Assembly (NCBI GenBank): GCA_019635015.1
Contig: JAHCAG010000003.1
Location: 62,001-126,000, forward strand
From: Burkholderiales bacterium
GTDB lineage: Bacteria > Pseudomonadota > Gammaproteobacteria > Burkholderiales > SG8-41
DNA: 64,000 bases
Direction: 5' to 3'
The first letter of the stretch is position 1. Each line of letters opens with the position of its first letter. The position numbers and the translations under genes were made by a program. Shown here in pieces: positions 46,131-53,924 of the stretch. The notes below the pieces were generated by a model. It was not told the DNA's origin and made no database searches. It saw only the letters and a list, made by a program, of their open reading frames with translations.

Positions 46131-47030
46131 GGCAGCGCGCTGGTCTTCCGGCAGGCCGTAGAGTTTTTCCAGTTCCTGGATTTCGGGCAACCCCGCGATG
46201 TCGGTGAACTGCTTGAAGTCCGCGACCTTGTTGCGCATGTGGGCGATCGACCCGGTTTTCTTCAGTTCGCGCAGCAGGTTCTGCATGGCCGGGATCGCCG
46301 CAAGCATCACCCAGTTCGGATAGATCGCGATCTTGAAGCCGAGTTTGCCCAGTTCATCCGCGGGCAGATCCGGCGTCTTGCCGCTGGAGGCCATGTTGTA
46401 GAGCAGCGGCACACCCTTGAAACGTTTCGAGACGATCTCGACCTGCTCGCGGCCCACCGGCGCCTCGATGAACAGCACGTCGGCGCCAGCCTCGCGGTAA
46501 CGTTCACCGCGTTCCAGCGCTGCGTCCATGCCTTCGACGGCAATCGCGTCGGTGCGGGTGATGATGACGAAATCATCATCGCGCCGCGCGTCGCAGGCGG
46601 CCTTGATCTTGCCGACCATTTCCGCGGTCGGTATCACGCGTTTGCCGGCGAGGTGACCGCAGCGTTTGGGCCAGGCCTGGTCTTCCAGGTGCACGCCGGC
46701 AACACCGGCCTTTTCGTAATCGCGGATGGTGCGCCGCGTGTTGATGGCATTGCCGTAACCGGTGTCGGCATCGGCGATCACCGGCAATCCAGAGGCATCG
46801 ACGATGCGGCTGGCATTGTCGATCATTTCGCTGGCGGTCAGCAGGCCGACGTCGGGCATGCCCAGCCGGCTCAGCGTGGTGCCGAAGCCGGTCATGTAGA
46901 CGGCTTCGAAACCTTCCATTTTCACCATGCGTGCGGCAAAGGCATCCGCGACACCGGGGGCGACGAGGCAGCCGGGGCGCGCCAGCAGTGTGCGCATGCG
47001 CGTGGTTGAACGTTCCATATTCTTGCTCAT
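46125..47030 (-). CDS. Isocitrate lyase/PEP mutase superfamily lyase (methylisocitrate-lyase-like)
   Basis: The 301-residue enzyme has the superfamily core VIADADTGYGNAINTRRTI, GVHLEDQAWPKRCGH (KRCGH at 122-126, Cys124 catalytic) and VIITRTDAIAVEGMDAALER. Members cleave a C-C bond in 2-methylisocitrate, 2,3-dimethylmalate or oxaloacetate-like acids. The start ATG at 47028-47030 has GGGA eight bases upstream; an ATG two codons earlier is possible. It lies 29 bases after a Bug receptor and 30 bases before the LeuC-like gene, so receptor, lyase and hydro-lyase form one unit. Confidence 0.92.
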   Translation of the reverse strand: MSKNMERSTTRMRTLLARPGCLVAPGVADAFAARMVKMEGFEAVYMTGFGTTLSRLGMPDVGLLTASEMIDNASRIVDASGLPVIADADTGYGNAINTRRTIRDYEKAGVAGVHLEDQAWPKRCGHLAGKRVIPTAEMVGKIKAACDARRDDDFVIITRTDAIAVEGMDAALERGERYREAGADVLFIEAPVGREQVEIVSKRFKGVPLLYNMASSGKTPDLPADELGKLGFKIAIYPNWVMLAAIPAMQNLLRELKKTGSIAHMRNKVADFKQFTDIAGLPEIQELEKLYGLPEDQRAAL

Positions 47031-47059
47031 TGGCATTTTCCCGTCGTTGTTTCGTTGGA

Positions 47060-48025
47060 CTACTCGAATTTCAGGTTGAGTTTTTTCACCAGCGCCTGCC
47101 ATTGCAGCAGTTCGTCGCGGATGCGCGCGCTGAATTCCTCCGGTGAACTGGCGCCGGGATTGGCGCCGAGTCCGCGGAAACGCTCGGCCACTGCGGTGTT
47201 GTCCATCACCTTGCGCACCGCCGCGTTGAGTTTCGCAACCACCGGCTTGGGTGTGCCGGCCGGCGCCAGCAGGCCGAGCAGCGTCGCCGCCTGGTAACCC
47301 TTGTAGCCGAGTTCATCCAGCGTTGGCACGTTCGGCAGCGCCGCGGCGCGCTGCCGCGTGGTCACTGCAAGCACTTTCAGCCGACCATCCTTGACGTAGC
47401 CGATCGAGGCCGCGAGCTGATCGACCATGGTTTCCACCTGGCCGCCGAGCAATTCCGAGAGCGCGGGGCCGCTGCCCTTGTAAGGCACGTGCAGCACTTT
47501 CACGCCGGCCATGCTGGCGAACAGTTCGATCGCGAAATGGTTGGTGGTGCCAGCACCCGCCGAAGCCATGGTCAGTTTGCCCGGCCGCGACTTCGCCGCG
47601 GTGACCAGGTCGGCCACCGAGCCGATCGCGGATTTCTGCCCTGCGAGCACCACCAGTGGCACTGCCTGCACGGTGGACAGCGGCGCGAAATCCTTCAGCG
47701 AATCGTAAGGCAGGTTCCTGAAGATCACCGGATTCACCGACAGCGGGCCGCTTGAACCGACCAGCAGCGTATGGCCGTCCGGCGTTGATTTCGCCACCAG
47801 CGAAGCACCGAGGTTGCCGCCGCCACCGGGGCGGTTATCGACCACCACCGTCTGTCCCAGCGCCTCGGCCAGCGGCGGCGCGATGATGCGCGCGGAAATG
47901 TCGACGTTGCCGCCCGGTGCATAGGGCACGACCATGCGGATCGGACGCGACGGGAAGGTTTCCGCGGCGAATGCAGGCAATACCAGTGCCGCGAGCGCAA
48001 GCAAAGCCACGGGTTTGTTGTTCAT
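47060..48025 (-). CDS. Bug/TctC family solute-binding protein 4
   Basis: A 321-residue receptor with signal peptide (ALAALVLPAFAAE). It has the motifs IRMVVPYAPGGNVDISAR, VVVDNRPGGGGNLGASLV, VLHVPYKGSGPALSELLGGQ and DGRLKVLAV. It is first in the operon with the isocitrate-lyase-family enzyme and the LeuC/LeuD pair, so its ligand is likely a di- or tricarboxylic acid consumed by them. That assignment is inferred from context only. GAGG lies nine bases before the ATG. Confidence 0.94.
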   Translation of the reverse strand: MNNKPVALLALAALVLPAFAAETFPSRPIRMVVPYAPGGNVDISARIIAPPLAEALGQTVVVDNRPGGGGNLGASLVAKSTPDGHTLLVGSSGPLSVNPVIFRNLPYDSLKDFAPLSTVQAVPLVVLAGQKSAIGSVADLVTAAKSRPGKLTMASAGAGTTNHFAIELFASMAGVKVLHVPYKGSGPALSELLGGQVETMVDQLAASIGYVKDGRLKVLAVTTRQRAAALPNVPTLDELGYKGYQAATLLGLLAPAGTPKPVVAKLNAAVRKVMDNTAVAERFRGLGANPGASSPEEFSARIRDELLQWQALVKKLNLKFE

Positions 48026-48142
48026 CTGCGGGATCCTCAGGATGGCGGCACTGGCGGATGCGGCGTCGCGCCTGTTGTTCTGCCGGAATCGCAGTCATTT
48101 TATCGCGGTTCCCCGCGCCGCGGGCTGTTGCGGGAGGCGGAG

Positions 48143-48688
48143 TTACAGCGACGAGATCTGCCAGCGGCCGTCGGCGGCAGGCGTGAACAGCAGCGGCAGT
48201 CCGTTCTGCACGGGCGCAGCCTGCGGCGGCAGGCCCAGCCATTCGCCGAGCACGCGGAAGGTGCCCGAGTGGGCGACGATCAGCGGCAGGCGGCCGGAGC
48301 GGACTTGTTGCAGGCCCCTGCGTGTGCGCTCACGGAAGGTGTCGGGGCTTTCGCCGCCGGGTGGCGTGACTCCGCGCACCCGCAGTTCGCGCGGCTGGTT
48401 TTCGAGTGCGCCCCAGTTGCGTTCGGCCAGATCGTCGATGATCACCGGCGTGATGCCCAGCACATCGGCGACGCAGGCTGCCGTGTCGCGGGCCCGCTGC
48501 AGCGGGCTGCAGCAGATCGTGTCGACCGCGCTGCCGGCGAGGCGCGCCGCCGCGGCCTGCGCCTGTGCCCGGCCGGCGGCGTTCAGCGGCACATCGCTGG
48601 CACCGGCAACCAGCCCCAGCCGGTTGTGCTCGGTTTCGCCGTGGCGCAGGAAGCAGAAGGGGCCGGTGAACGGCGGCACTGCAGTCAC
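48143..48688 (-). CDS. Histidine phosphatase family protein
   Basis: The 181-residue protein has the phosphohistidine motif FLRHGETEHN, the SPLQRARDTA segment, and the second active-site His in LIVAHSGTFRVL. It belongs to the phosphoglycerate-mutase-like branch and could act on a sugar phosphate, alpha-ribazole phosphate or another ester. The GTG start overlaps the stop of the MBL gene (GTGA), so the two are coupled. Confidence 0.9.
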   Translation of the reverse strand: MTAVPPFTGPFCFLRHGETEHNRLGLVAGASDVPLNAAGRAQAQAAAARLAGSAVDTICCSPLQRARDTAACVADVLGITPVIIDDLAERNWGALENQPRELRVRGVTPPGGESPDTFRERTRRGLQQVRSGRLPLIVAHSGTFRVLGEWLGLPPQAAPVQNGLPLLFTPAADGRWQISSL

Positions 48689-49770
48689 AGTGCGACGCTT
48701 CCCGTGGTCGGCACCCGCGCCGGCGCAAATGCGCGCTGCCAGGTCTTGCGGTGTTTTGCATCGCCGAAGGCGGGCAGCACGCTGCGCGCGCCGGTGGACT
48801 GCACAAGGGTGATGTTGTCCGACAGCCGCGGATGGACGTTCCAGCGCAGGTATTGCGCGCGGCCGCTGCGAGTCAGTTCGGCGGCCGGCGTGCCCGGCGG
48901 CAGGTAACCGGTGAACACGATGGCCGGCGTATCACGCGGTGCCCATTGTGCGAGCAGATCTGCGGCCTCGCCCGCGGTGCCGTCGGCACGGCTGGCCAGC
49001 GTGATTCCCCGCGGCTCGCCGGCCTTGGGCGCACCCTCGGCGATGCGCGCGAGTTCCTCTGCGACGCCGGGACAGAGACAGGCCGCATCCGCGGTGGGGA
49101 GCCGCTGCAGCGCTGCGCGGATGCGGTCGTCGATGCGCGGCAGCGGAAAGCCGCTGCGCAGCAGATGCAGCGCGATTTCCGGACCGCGTCCGTTTTCCGG
49201 CGCGGGCAGCAGCACGCCGCCGCCGTCGAAAAACGGCAGCAGCGACTTTTGGCATTCCGCCAGTGGCGTGTCGTAGTCGCCATAGGAGGCGTCGATGATC
49301 ACCGTGCCGGCCGCAGGCGGGGTGTCGCAGGCGTAGAGCGCGGATTCGATCGAGTTGTCGCCCATGTAGAGCAGGCCGTCGCCCAGCGCGAGGTGGATCC
49401 ACACGCCGCCCGGCGCATGGCCGGAGCGCCCGGTGGTGACCCGCAGTCCCAGCACATCGGTGCTGCCGCTGAGCGGCAGCGGCCGCACGGCAATGTGGGA
49501 TGGCAGGCCGCGGGCGACGATGTCCGTGGCATAGACCGGCGGGTTGCCGATCTCCGGCAGCAGTTTCAGTCCGCCGGCATGGTCGGCGTGGCCGTGCGAC
49601 AGCAGCAGGGCGTCGATGCGGCCGACCCGGCTGACGTCGGGCCACAGTCCCGGCTGCGGCCCGTAGCCGAGGTCCAGCATCAGCCGCCAGTTGCCGGCTT
49701 CGACGACAAAACAGGCCGGGCCTTTGCTCCCGCAGCCGGACACGGGCACCACTGCGGGAACTGCGCTCAT
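48685..49770 (-). CDS. MBL-fold metallo-hydrolase with a beta-CASP-like region
   Basis: The 361-residue protein has the metal motif SHGHADH at 58-64 and further ligands around SGHAPGG and LYMGDNSIES. The middle section and the C-terminal FTGYLPPGTPAAEL resemble the beta-CASP insert of RNA-processing MBL enzymes. The ATG at 49768-49770 is used. It lies between mgtC (five-base gap) and the histidine phosphatase (four-base overlap). A nuclease or phosphodiesterase role is possible but not shown. Confidence 0.87.
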   Translation of the reverse strand: MSAVPAVVPVSGCGSKGPACFVVEAGNWRLMLDLGYGPQPGLWPDVSRVGRIDALLLSHGHADHAGGLKLLPEIGNPPVYATDIVARGLPSHIAVRPLPLSGSTDVLGLRVTTGRSGHAPGGVWIHLALGDGLLYMGDNSIESALYACDTPPAAGTVIIDASYGDYDTPLAECQKSLLPFFDGGGVLLPAPENGRGPEIALHLLRSGFPLPRIDDRIRAALQRLPTADAACLCPGVAEELARIAEGAPKAGEPRGITLASRADGTAGEAADLLAQWAPRDTPAIVFTGYLPPGTPAAELTRSGRAQYLRWNVHPRLSDNITLVQSTGARSVLPAFGDAKHRKTWQRAFAPARVPTTGSVAL

Positions 49771-49775
49771 CGCCT

Positions 49776-50468
49776 TCAATCGCTGGTGGGCGTGATCTGG
49801 AAACCCTTGACTGTTTCCATGTCCGACAGTGTCGCCGCAAGGGCGCGCAGGTTGCGGGTGTCGAGGGTGCGCAGCACCATGCGGTATTCGAAACTCTCGC
49901 CCTCGTCGCGCAGGCGGTAGGTCACGTGGGCGACGCTGAAATGATGCCTGGCGACCAGCTTGCGCAGCTCATCCTCGCCCAGTTCGTGGCTGCGCTGCAC
50001 GCGCACGCTGAAGATCGCGTACTGCTCGGTGCGCATCCGGCCCTCGATCCAGCGGAAGCCGGACAGCGTGCCCAGGGTCAGCACGGTGGCCAGCGCCGCC
50101 GGCAGGTAGAAGCCGATGCCGACGAGGATGCCGATGGCCGAGGTGATCCAGATCGATGCGGCGGTGGTCAGCCCGCGCACCGAGGTGCCTTCCTTCATGA
50201 TCACGCCGGCGCCGAGGAAACCGATGCCGGTCATGATGCCCTGTGCCATGCGCGTCGGGTCGACCACCACCCGCGAGTTGCCGTCGGGCTGGAACCACTG
50301 GCTTTCGTAGACCGTGACCAGCATCAGCAGGCTGGAGGCGACACAGACCAGCGCGTGGGTGCGGAAGCCGGCGGGCCGGCCGCGGTAGCTGCGTTCAAGG
50401 CCGATCAGGGCGCCGACGCCCAGCGCGCCGGTCAGGCGGATGCAGATTTCGATGAAGTCGCCGCTCAT
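49776..50468 (-). CDS. MgtC/SapB family membrane protein
   Basis: The 230-residue protein has four to five N-terminal membrane segments with the family signature GVGALIGLERSYRGRPAGFRTH and GIGFLGAGVIMKEG, then WITSAIGILVGIGFY and a cytoplasmic ACT-like C-terminal domain from about residue 150. MgtC-like proteins affect Mg2+ and ATP homeostasis. ATG at 50466-50468 is chosen. It is divergent from the RpiR-family gene, with the two palindromic operator-like sites in the shared 152-base spacer. Confidence 0.92.
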   Translation of the reverse strand: MSGDFIEICIRLTGALGVGALIGLERSYRGRPAGFRTHALVCVASSLLMLVTVYESQWFQPDGNSRVVVDPTRMAQGIMTGIGFLGAGVIMKEGTSVRGLTTAASIWITSAIGILVGIGFYLPAALATVLTLGTLSGFRWIEGRMRTEQYAIFSVRVQRSHELGEDELRKLVARHHFSVAHVTYRLRDEGESFEYRMVLRTLDTRNLRALAATLSDMETVKGFQITPTSD

Positions 50469-50510
50469 GGTCAGGTATTTTCCCGGTTGGTGCCGCAGTT
50501 GCCACAATTC

Positions 50511-50526
50511 TGCAACAAATATTGCA
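50511..50526. promoter_or_regulatory. Operator-like palindrome 1 (TGCAA-N6-TTGCA)
   Basis: A perfect inverted repeat with 5-base arms and a 6-base spacer. It is repeated with the same spacing at 50542-50557, 31 bp away centre to centre, or about three helical turns. Confidence 0.6.
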
Positions 50527-50541
50527 TAACTTCCGGCATGT

Positions 50542-50557
50542 TGCAATGAACATTGCA
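50542..50557. promoter_or_regulatory. Operator-like palindrome 2 (TGCAA-N6-TTGCA)
   Basis: The second identical-arm palindrome overlaps the candidate -35 box of the RpiR-family gene, so binding there would block transcription. This fits autoregulation by the adjacent regulator. Confidence 0.6.
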
Positions 50558-50581
50558 GCAGGCGGATCTCCGTGCTGTAAT
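50553..50581 (+). promoter_or_regulatory. Candidate promoter of the RpiR-family gene
   Basis: TTGCAG (50553-50558) and TGTAAT (50576-50581) are exactly 17 bases apart. The -10 box matches five of six consensus positions. Transcription would start about 33 bases before the ATG. Confidence 0.5.
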
Positions 50582-50620
50582 CACCCGCACCTTAACCCGT
50601 GGTGTAACGCGCAACAAGCC

Positions 50621-51463
50621 ATGCCCCTGCATGAACTCCTGGCCCGCTTCGACCGGAAGCTGACGGCGGCCGACCGCCGGCTGGCGGAGGTGCTGCTCGC
50701 CGCGCCCCGCGAAACCGCCTTCCTGTCCGCGGGCGAAGTCGCGCAGCGCGCCGGCGTCAATGCCGCCACCGCGGTGCGTTTTGCACGCAAGCTGGGCTGC
50801 GCCGGTTATCCCGAACTGCGCGGGCTTCTGCGCGAGGAACTGTTCGGTGTTTCCGACGCCGCCGGCCGCATGCGCGAACGCATGCGCAAGCTGGCCGGCC
50901 GGTCAGTGCTGAGGACTTTCGTCGAGAACGAAATCGCCAATCTTGCCCGGCTGCCCGAGCAGATCAGCGATGCCGACCTGCGCGCCGCCGCGCGCGCGGT
51001 GAAGCGCGCCGGGCAGGTCTGCCTGTATGCCGTCGGTCATGCCGCCGCGCTCGCCCGCCTGCTCGATTCCAGGCTGGGGCGGTCCGGTTTCCGCACCCGC
51101 ATCCTGTCGCCGGTGGCCCGCGACATGGCGGCTGATCTCGCGCAACTGCGCCGGCATGATGTGCTGGTCCTGTTTGCGCTGAACGCGCTGCCGCCGCTGA
51201 TGCCGAAGATCGTCGCCGAGGCCCGTGCCGCCGGGGCCGTCTGCGTGCTGATCACCGACATCCCCGCGCCGCCGCTCAAGCCCGTGCCGCAGATCGTGCT
51301 GTCCGCGGGCCGCGGCCTCGCCGGAGAACCGCGCTCGCTGGCGGTGCCGATGACGCTGTGCAATGCGCTGGTGCTGCATTTGTCGCGGCTTGATCCGCGG
51401 CGCACCCTGTCCAGCCTGGAGAAGCTGGACAGGGTGCGCCGCAAGCTCGGAGAAACATCCTGA
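50621..51463 (+). CDS. MurR/RpiR family transcriptional regulator
   Basis: The 280-residue protein has an N-terminal HTH (about 1-75: LTAADRRLAEVLLAAP, GEVAQRAGVNAATAVRFARKLG) and a C-terminal SIS domain (about 120-250) that usually senses a phosphosugar or related ligand. The ATG at 50621 aligns with the family's start; upstream codons lie in the operator region. It is followed after 26 bases by a Bug receptor, which it probably regulates, possibly together with the divergent mgtC unit. Confidence 0.92.
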   Translation: MPLHELLARFDRKLTAADRRLAEVLLAAPRETAFLSAGEVAQRAGVNAATAVRFARKLGCAGYPELRGLLREELFGVSDAAGRMRERMRKLAGRSVLRTFVENEIANLARLPEQISDADLRAAARAVKRAGQVCLYAVGHAAALARLLDSRLGRSGFRTRILSPVARDMAADLAQLRRHDVLVLFALNALPPLMPKIVAEARAAGAVCVLITDIPAPPLKPVPQIVLSAGRGLAGEPRSLAVPMTLCNALVLHLSRLDPRRTLSSLEKLDRVRRKLGETS

Positions 51464-51489
51464 TCACCACAGTACAGGGAGAAACCATC

Positions 51490-52464
51490 ATGATCTGCAT
51501 CCGGAAACTCGTACTCGCCGCCTGCGGCCTCGCGCTTGCCGCGCCGGTGGCCACCGTACTGGCGCAGGCCTATCCCGACCGCCCGATCCGTTTCATCGTG
51601 CCATTCCCGCCGGGCGGCGGCAACGACATCGTCGGCCGCATCGTCGCGCAGAAGCTGGCCGAGGGCCTCAAGCAGACGGTGGTGGTCGACAACCGCGGCG
51701 GCGCCGGCGGCACCATCGGCACCGACATGACGGCCAAGGCCCCGGCCGACGGTCACACCATGCTGGTCAACAACATCAGCCTCGCGGTCAACGCGACGCT
51801 GATTCCCAAGCTGCCCTACGACACGCTGCGCCAGCTGGCGCCGGTGTCGATCATCGGCCGCCAGCCCAACATTCTCGTTGTGCATCCCGGCGTGAAGGCG
51901 AAAAACGTGAAGGAGCTGCTCGATCTCGCGCGCGCCAGGCCCGGAGGCGTCAACTACGGCTCCGGCGGCATCGGCACCGCTTCGCACCTTGCCACCGAGC
52001 TGCTGCAGCTCACGACCGGCACGAAGATGACCCACGTGCCCTACAAGGGTCTGGGTCCGGCGCTGATCGACCTGATGGGCGGGCGCACCGAATTCATCAT
52101 CTCGACCATGGCTTCGGCACTGCCGCAGCTCAAATCAGGCAAGCTGCGGCCGCTCGCGGCAACGACCGTCAAGCGTTCGGCGTTTTTCCCGGAAGTGCCG
52201 ACGATGATCGAATCCGGTGTCGCCGGCTACGACTTTACCACCTGGTACGCGCTGGTCGTGCCGGCCGGCGTGCCGAAGCCGGTGATGGCGCGGCTCAACA
52301 GCGAACTGAAGGCGATCGCGGAGATGCCCGCGGTGAAGGAGCAGTTCTCGGCCCAGGGTCTCGAGACTGCGCATACCGGCAGCGACGAGGCGCAGAAATA
52401 CCTCGCCGCCGAGGTGGCCAAGTGGGGCAAGGTGATCAAGGCCTCGGGCGCGAAGCCGGACTGA
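51490..52464 (+). CDS. Bug/TctC family solute-binding protein 5
   Basis: A 324-residue receptor with signal peptide (cut near VLAQAYP). Motifs are IRFIVPFPPGGGNDIVGR, VVVDNRGGAGGTIGTDM, MTHVPYKGLGPALIDLMGGR and SGKLRPLAA. GGGAG precedes the ATG. It is cotranscribed with the RpiR-type regulator. Its ligand is unknown, though the regulator's SIS domain hints at a sugar acid or sugar phosphate. Confidence 0.94.
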   Translation: MICIRKLVLAACGLALAAPVATVLAQAYPDRPIRFIVPFPPGGGNDIVGRIVAQKLAEGLKQTVVVDNRGGAGGTIGTDMTAKAPADGHTMLVNNISLAVNATLIPKLPYDTLRQLAPVSIIGRQPNILVVHPGVKAKNVKELLDLARARPGGVNYGSGGIGTASHLATELLQLTTGTKMTHVPYKGLGPALIDLMGGRTEFIISTMASALPQLKSGKLRPLAATTVKRSAFFPEVPTMIESGVAGYDFTTWYALVVPAGVPKPVMARLNSELKAIAEMPAVKEQFSAQGLETAHTGSDEAQKYLAAEVAKWGKVIKASGAKPD

Positions 52465-52468
52465 AGGG

Positions 52469-52491
52469 CCGCCCGGCTTCGCGCCGGGCGG
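52469..52491. terminator. Stem-loop at convergent gene ends
   Basis: A perfect 9-bp GC-only stem (CCGCCCGGC with GCCGGGCGG) and a TTCGC loop lie between the ends of Bug receptor 5 and the PrpD-like gene. There is no U-tract in either direction, so it may stabilise 3' ends or act as an imperfect bidirectional terminator. Confidence 0.45.
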
Positions 52492-52504
52492 GTGCAACGG
52501 GCAG

Positions 52505-53863
52505 TCAGCCTGCCGCGCGTTTGGCGCCGGCGCCGGTATCGTAATCGACGTTGGCCAGTTTCTCGGTATCCCACAGCTGCTTCAGCAGCGACGCGGCCGC
52601 CGGCTTGCCCAGCACCGGCTCGGCGAGTTCGGTGAACTTGTCGTTCAGTTCCTCGTCAGTCAGCGGCAGCTCGGGGTCACCCTTGCGGTAGGGCTGGAAG
52701 TGCTCCAGTTTGCGGCCGTCGTTCAACTCGATTTCGACGCGTGACTCGCGGCGGTTGGGATAACCGGCCGAGATCTCCGGATCGGCGATCGGCTCGATTT
52801 TCTTCAGCAGCGCGCGCACGTCCGGATCGTTCAGGTGGTCCGGGTCGAAGGCGTTCAGACGCACGCTGCCGCGCACCAGCGCATGGGCGACCGTGTACTG
52901 GATGCTGAACTTGGCCTGGTATTCGCCTTCGGGATTGTTGTTGTCGATGATGTTGAGGCCGGCCTTGTAGGTGTGCAGCCGGATGTGCTTCACGTCCTTG
53001 TACGAGAAGCCGTGCTGCTTCTGCAAATGCAGCGCGCCGTCGATCGACGGGAAGGTGTGGCCGCAGCAGCCGTGGTTTTTGAAGGTCATCTGGATGATGT
53101 GGTAATCGCTACCCAGGCCCTTCGTCGCCTTGCTCCAGTCCGGGTTCACGCTCATCGCATTGCCGAAGCCGACCTCGCCCTCGATCATGTCGAGCGCGCC
53201 GGTGAGGCCCTTCATCGCCGCCATCGCCGCCCAGCAGCCGGCGTCCGCCGCGTGGCCACCGTGCAGCGGCTTGGTCATCGCCTGCGAACGGAAGGCCTGC
53301 TGCAGACCCGAGGCGAAGCTGCCGACCGTTGCCAGCGCGTGCATGAACTGTTCCTTGTTGGCGCCGAGGATCGTGGCCGCCGCCGCCGCCGCGCCGAAGG
53401 AGCCGACGGTGCCGGTGGTGTGCCAGTACTTGTAGTGCGAGGGCATGATGGCCTCGCCGATGCGGGTCGAGATTTCATAACCGACGATCACGCCGCGCAG
53501 GAATTTGTCGCCACTGGCGCCGCTGGCCTGGGCCGCGGCCAGCGCCGCGGAGATCACCGGGCTGCCGGGGTGGTAGCCGGCGTCGCGGTAGATGTCGTCG
53601 AACTCGACCGAGTGCGAGGCCGCGCCGTTGATCAGCGCGGCGGCGCGCAGCGTCGCGCGGCGGCCGGTGGCCAGCCTTGCGCGGCCGCGGTCGAGATCCT
53701 CGGCGAAGGCTTCTTCCATCAGTTTTGCCGGGTTGACGATGCTGCCCGGCAGCAGCGCCGCGTACCAGTCGATCACCGCGCGTTTGGCGTGGTGGATGAC
53801 CTGGGGCGGCAGTTTCGAAGTCTGTTCGCGGATCGCGTAATCGGCCAGTTGTTGCAGCAGCAT
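52505..53863 (-). CDS. MmgE/PrpD family protein, copy 1
   Basis: The 452-residue protein belongs to the family of 2-methylcitrate dehydratase and cis-aconitate decarboxylase. Family features are AVIDWYAALLPGS, the NGAASHSVEFDDIY segment, HPGSPVISAALAAA and the KNHGCCGHTFPSIDGA region. It would dehydrate or decarboxylate a tricarboxylic acid-like substrate. GGAG precedes the ATG. It is the last gene of the six-gene minus-strand operon and follows the fused acyl-CoA synthetase by 61 bases. A second, different PrpD-like gene is at 58428. Confidence 0.92.
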   Translation of the reverse strand: MLLQQLADYAIREQTSKLPPQVIHHAKRAVIDWYAALLPGSIVNPAKLMEEAFAEDLDRGRARLATGRRATLRAAALINGAASHSVEFDDIYRDAGYHPGSPVISAALAAAQASGASGDKFLRGVIVGYEISTRIGEAIMPSHYKYWHTTGTVGSFGAAAAAATILGANKEQFMHALATVGSFASGLQQAFRSQAMTKPLHGGHAADAGCWAAMAAMKGLTGALDMIEGEVGFGNAMSVNPDWSKATKGLGSDYHIIQMTFKNHGCCGHTFPSIDGALHLQKQHGFSYKDVKHIRLHTYKAGLNIIDNNNPEGEYQAKFSIQYTVAHALVRGSVRLNAFDPDHLNDPDVRALLKKIEPIADPEISAGYPNRRESRVEIELNDGRKLEHFQPYRKGDPELPLTDEELNDKFTELAEPVLGKPAAASLLKQLWDTEKLANVDYDTGAGAKRAAG

Positions 53864-53924
53864 GATGGGTCTCCTCCGTTCGGCTCGGTGTATCGTGACT
53901 GTGCCAGTACTGCGGTTTTCCTGC

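Noticed and set aside
44574-47009. 811-codon open frame on the plus strand opposite the LeuC-like and lyase genes
   Set aside because: It is an antisense shadow spanning two well-supported genes and an AT-rich spacer, and has no recognisable domain.
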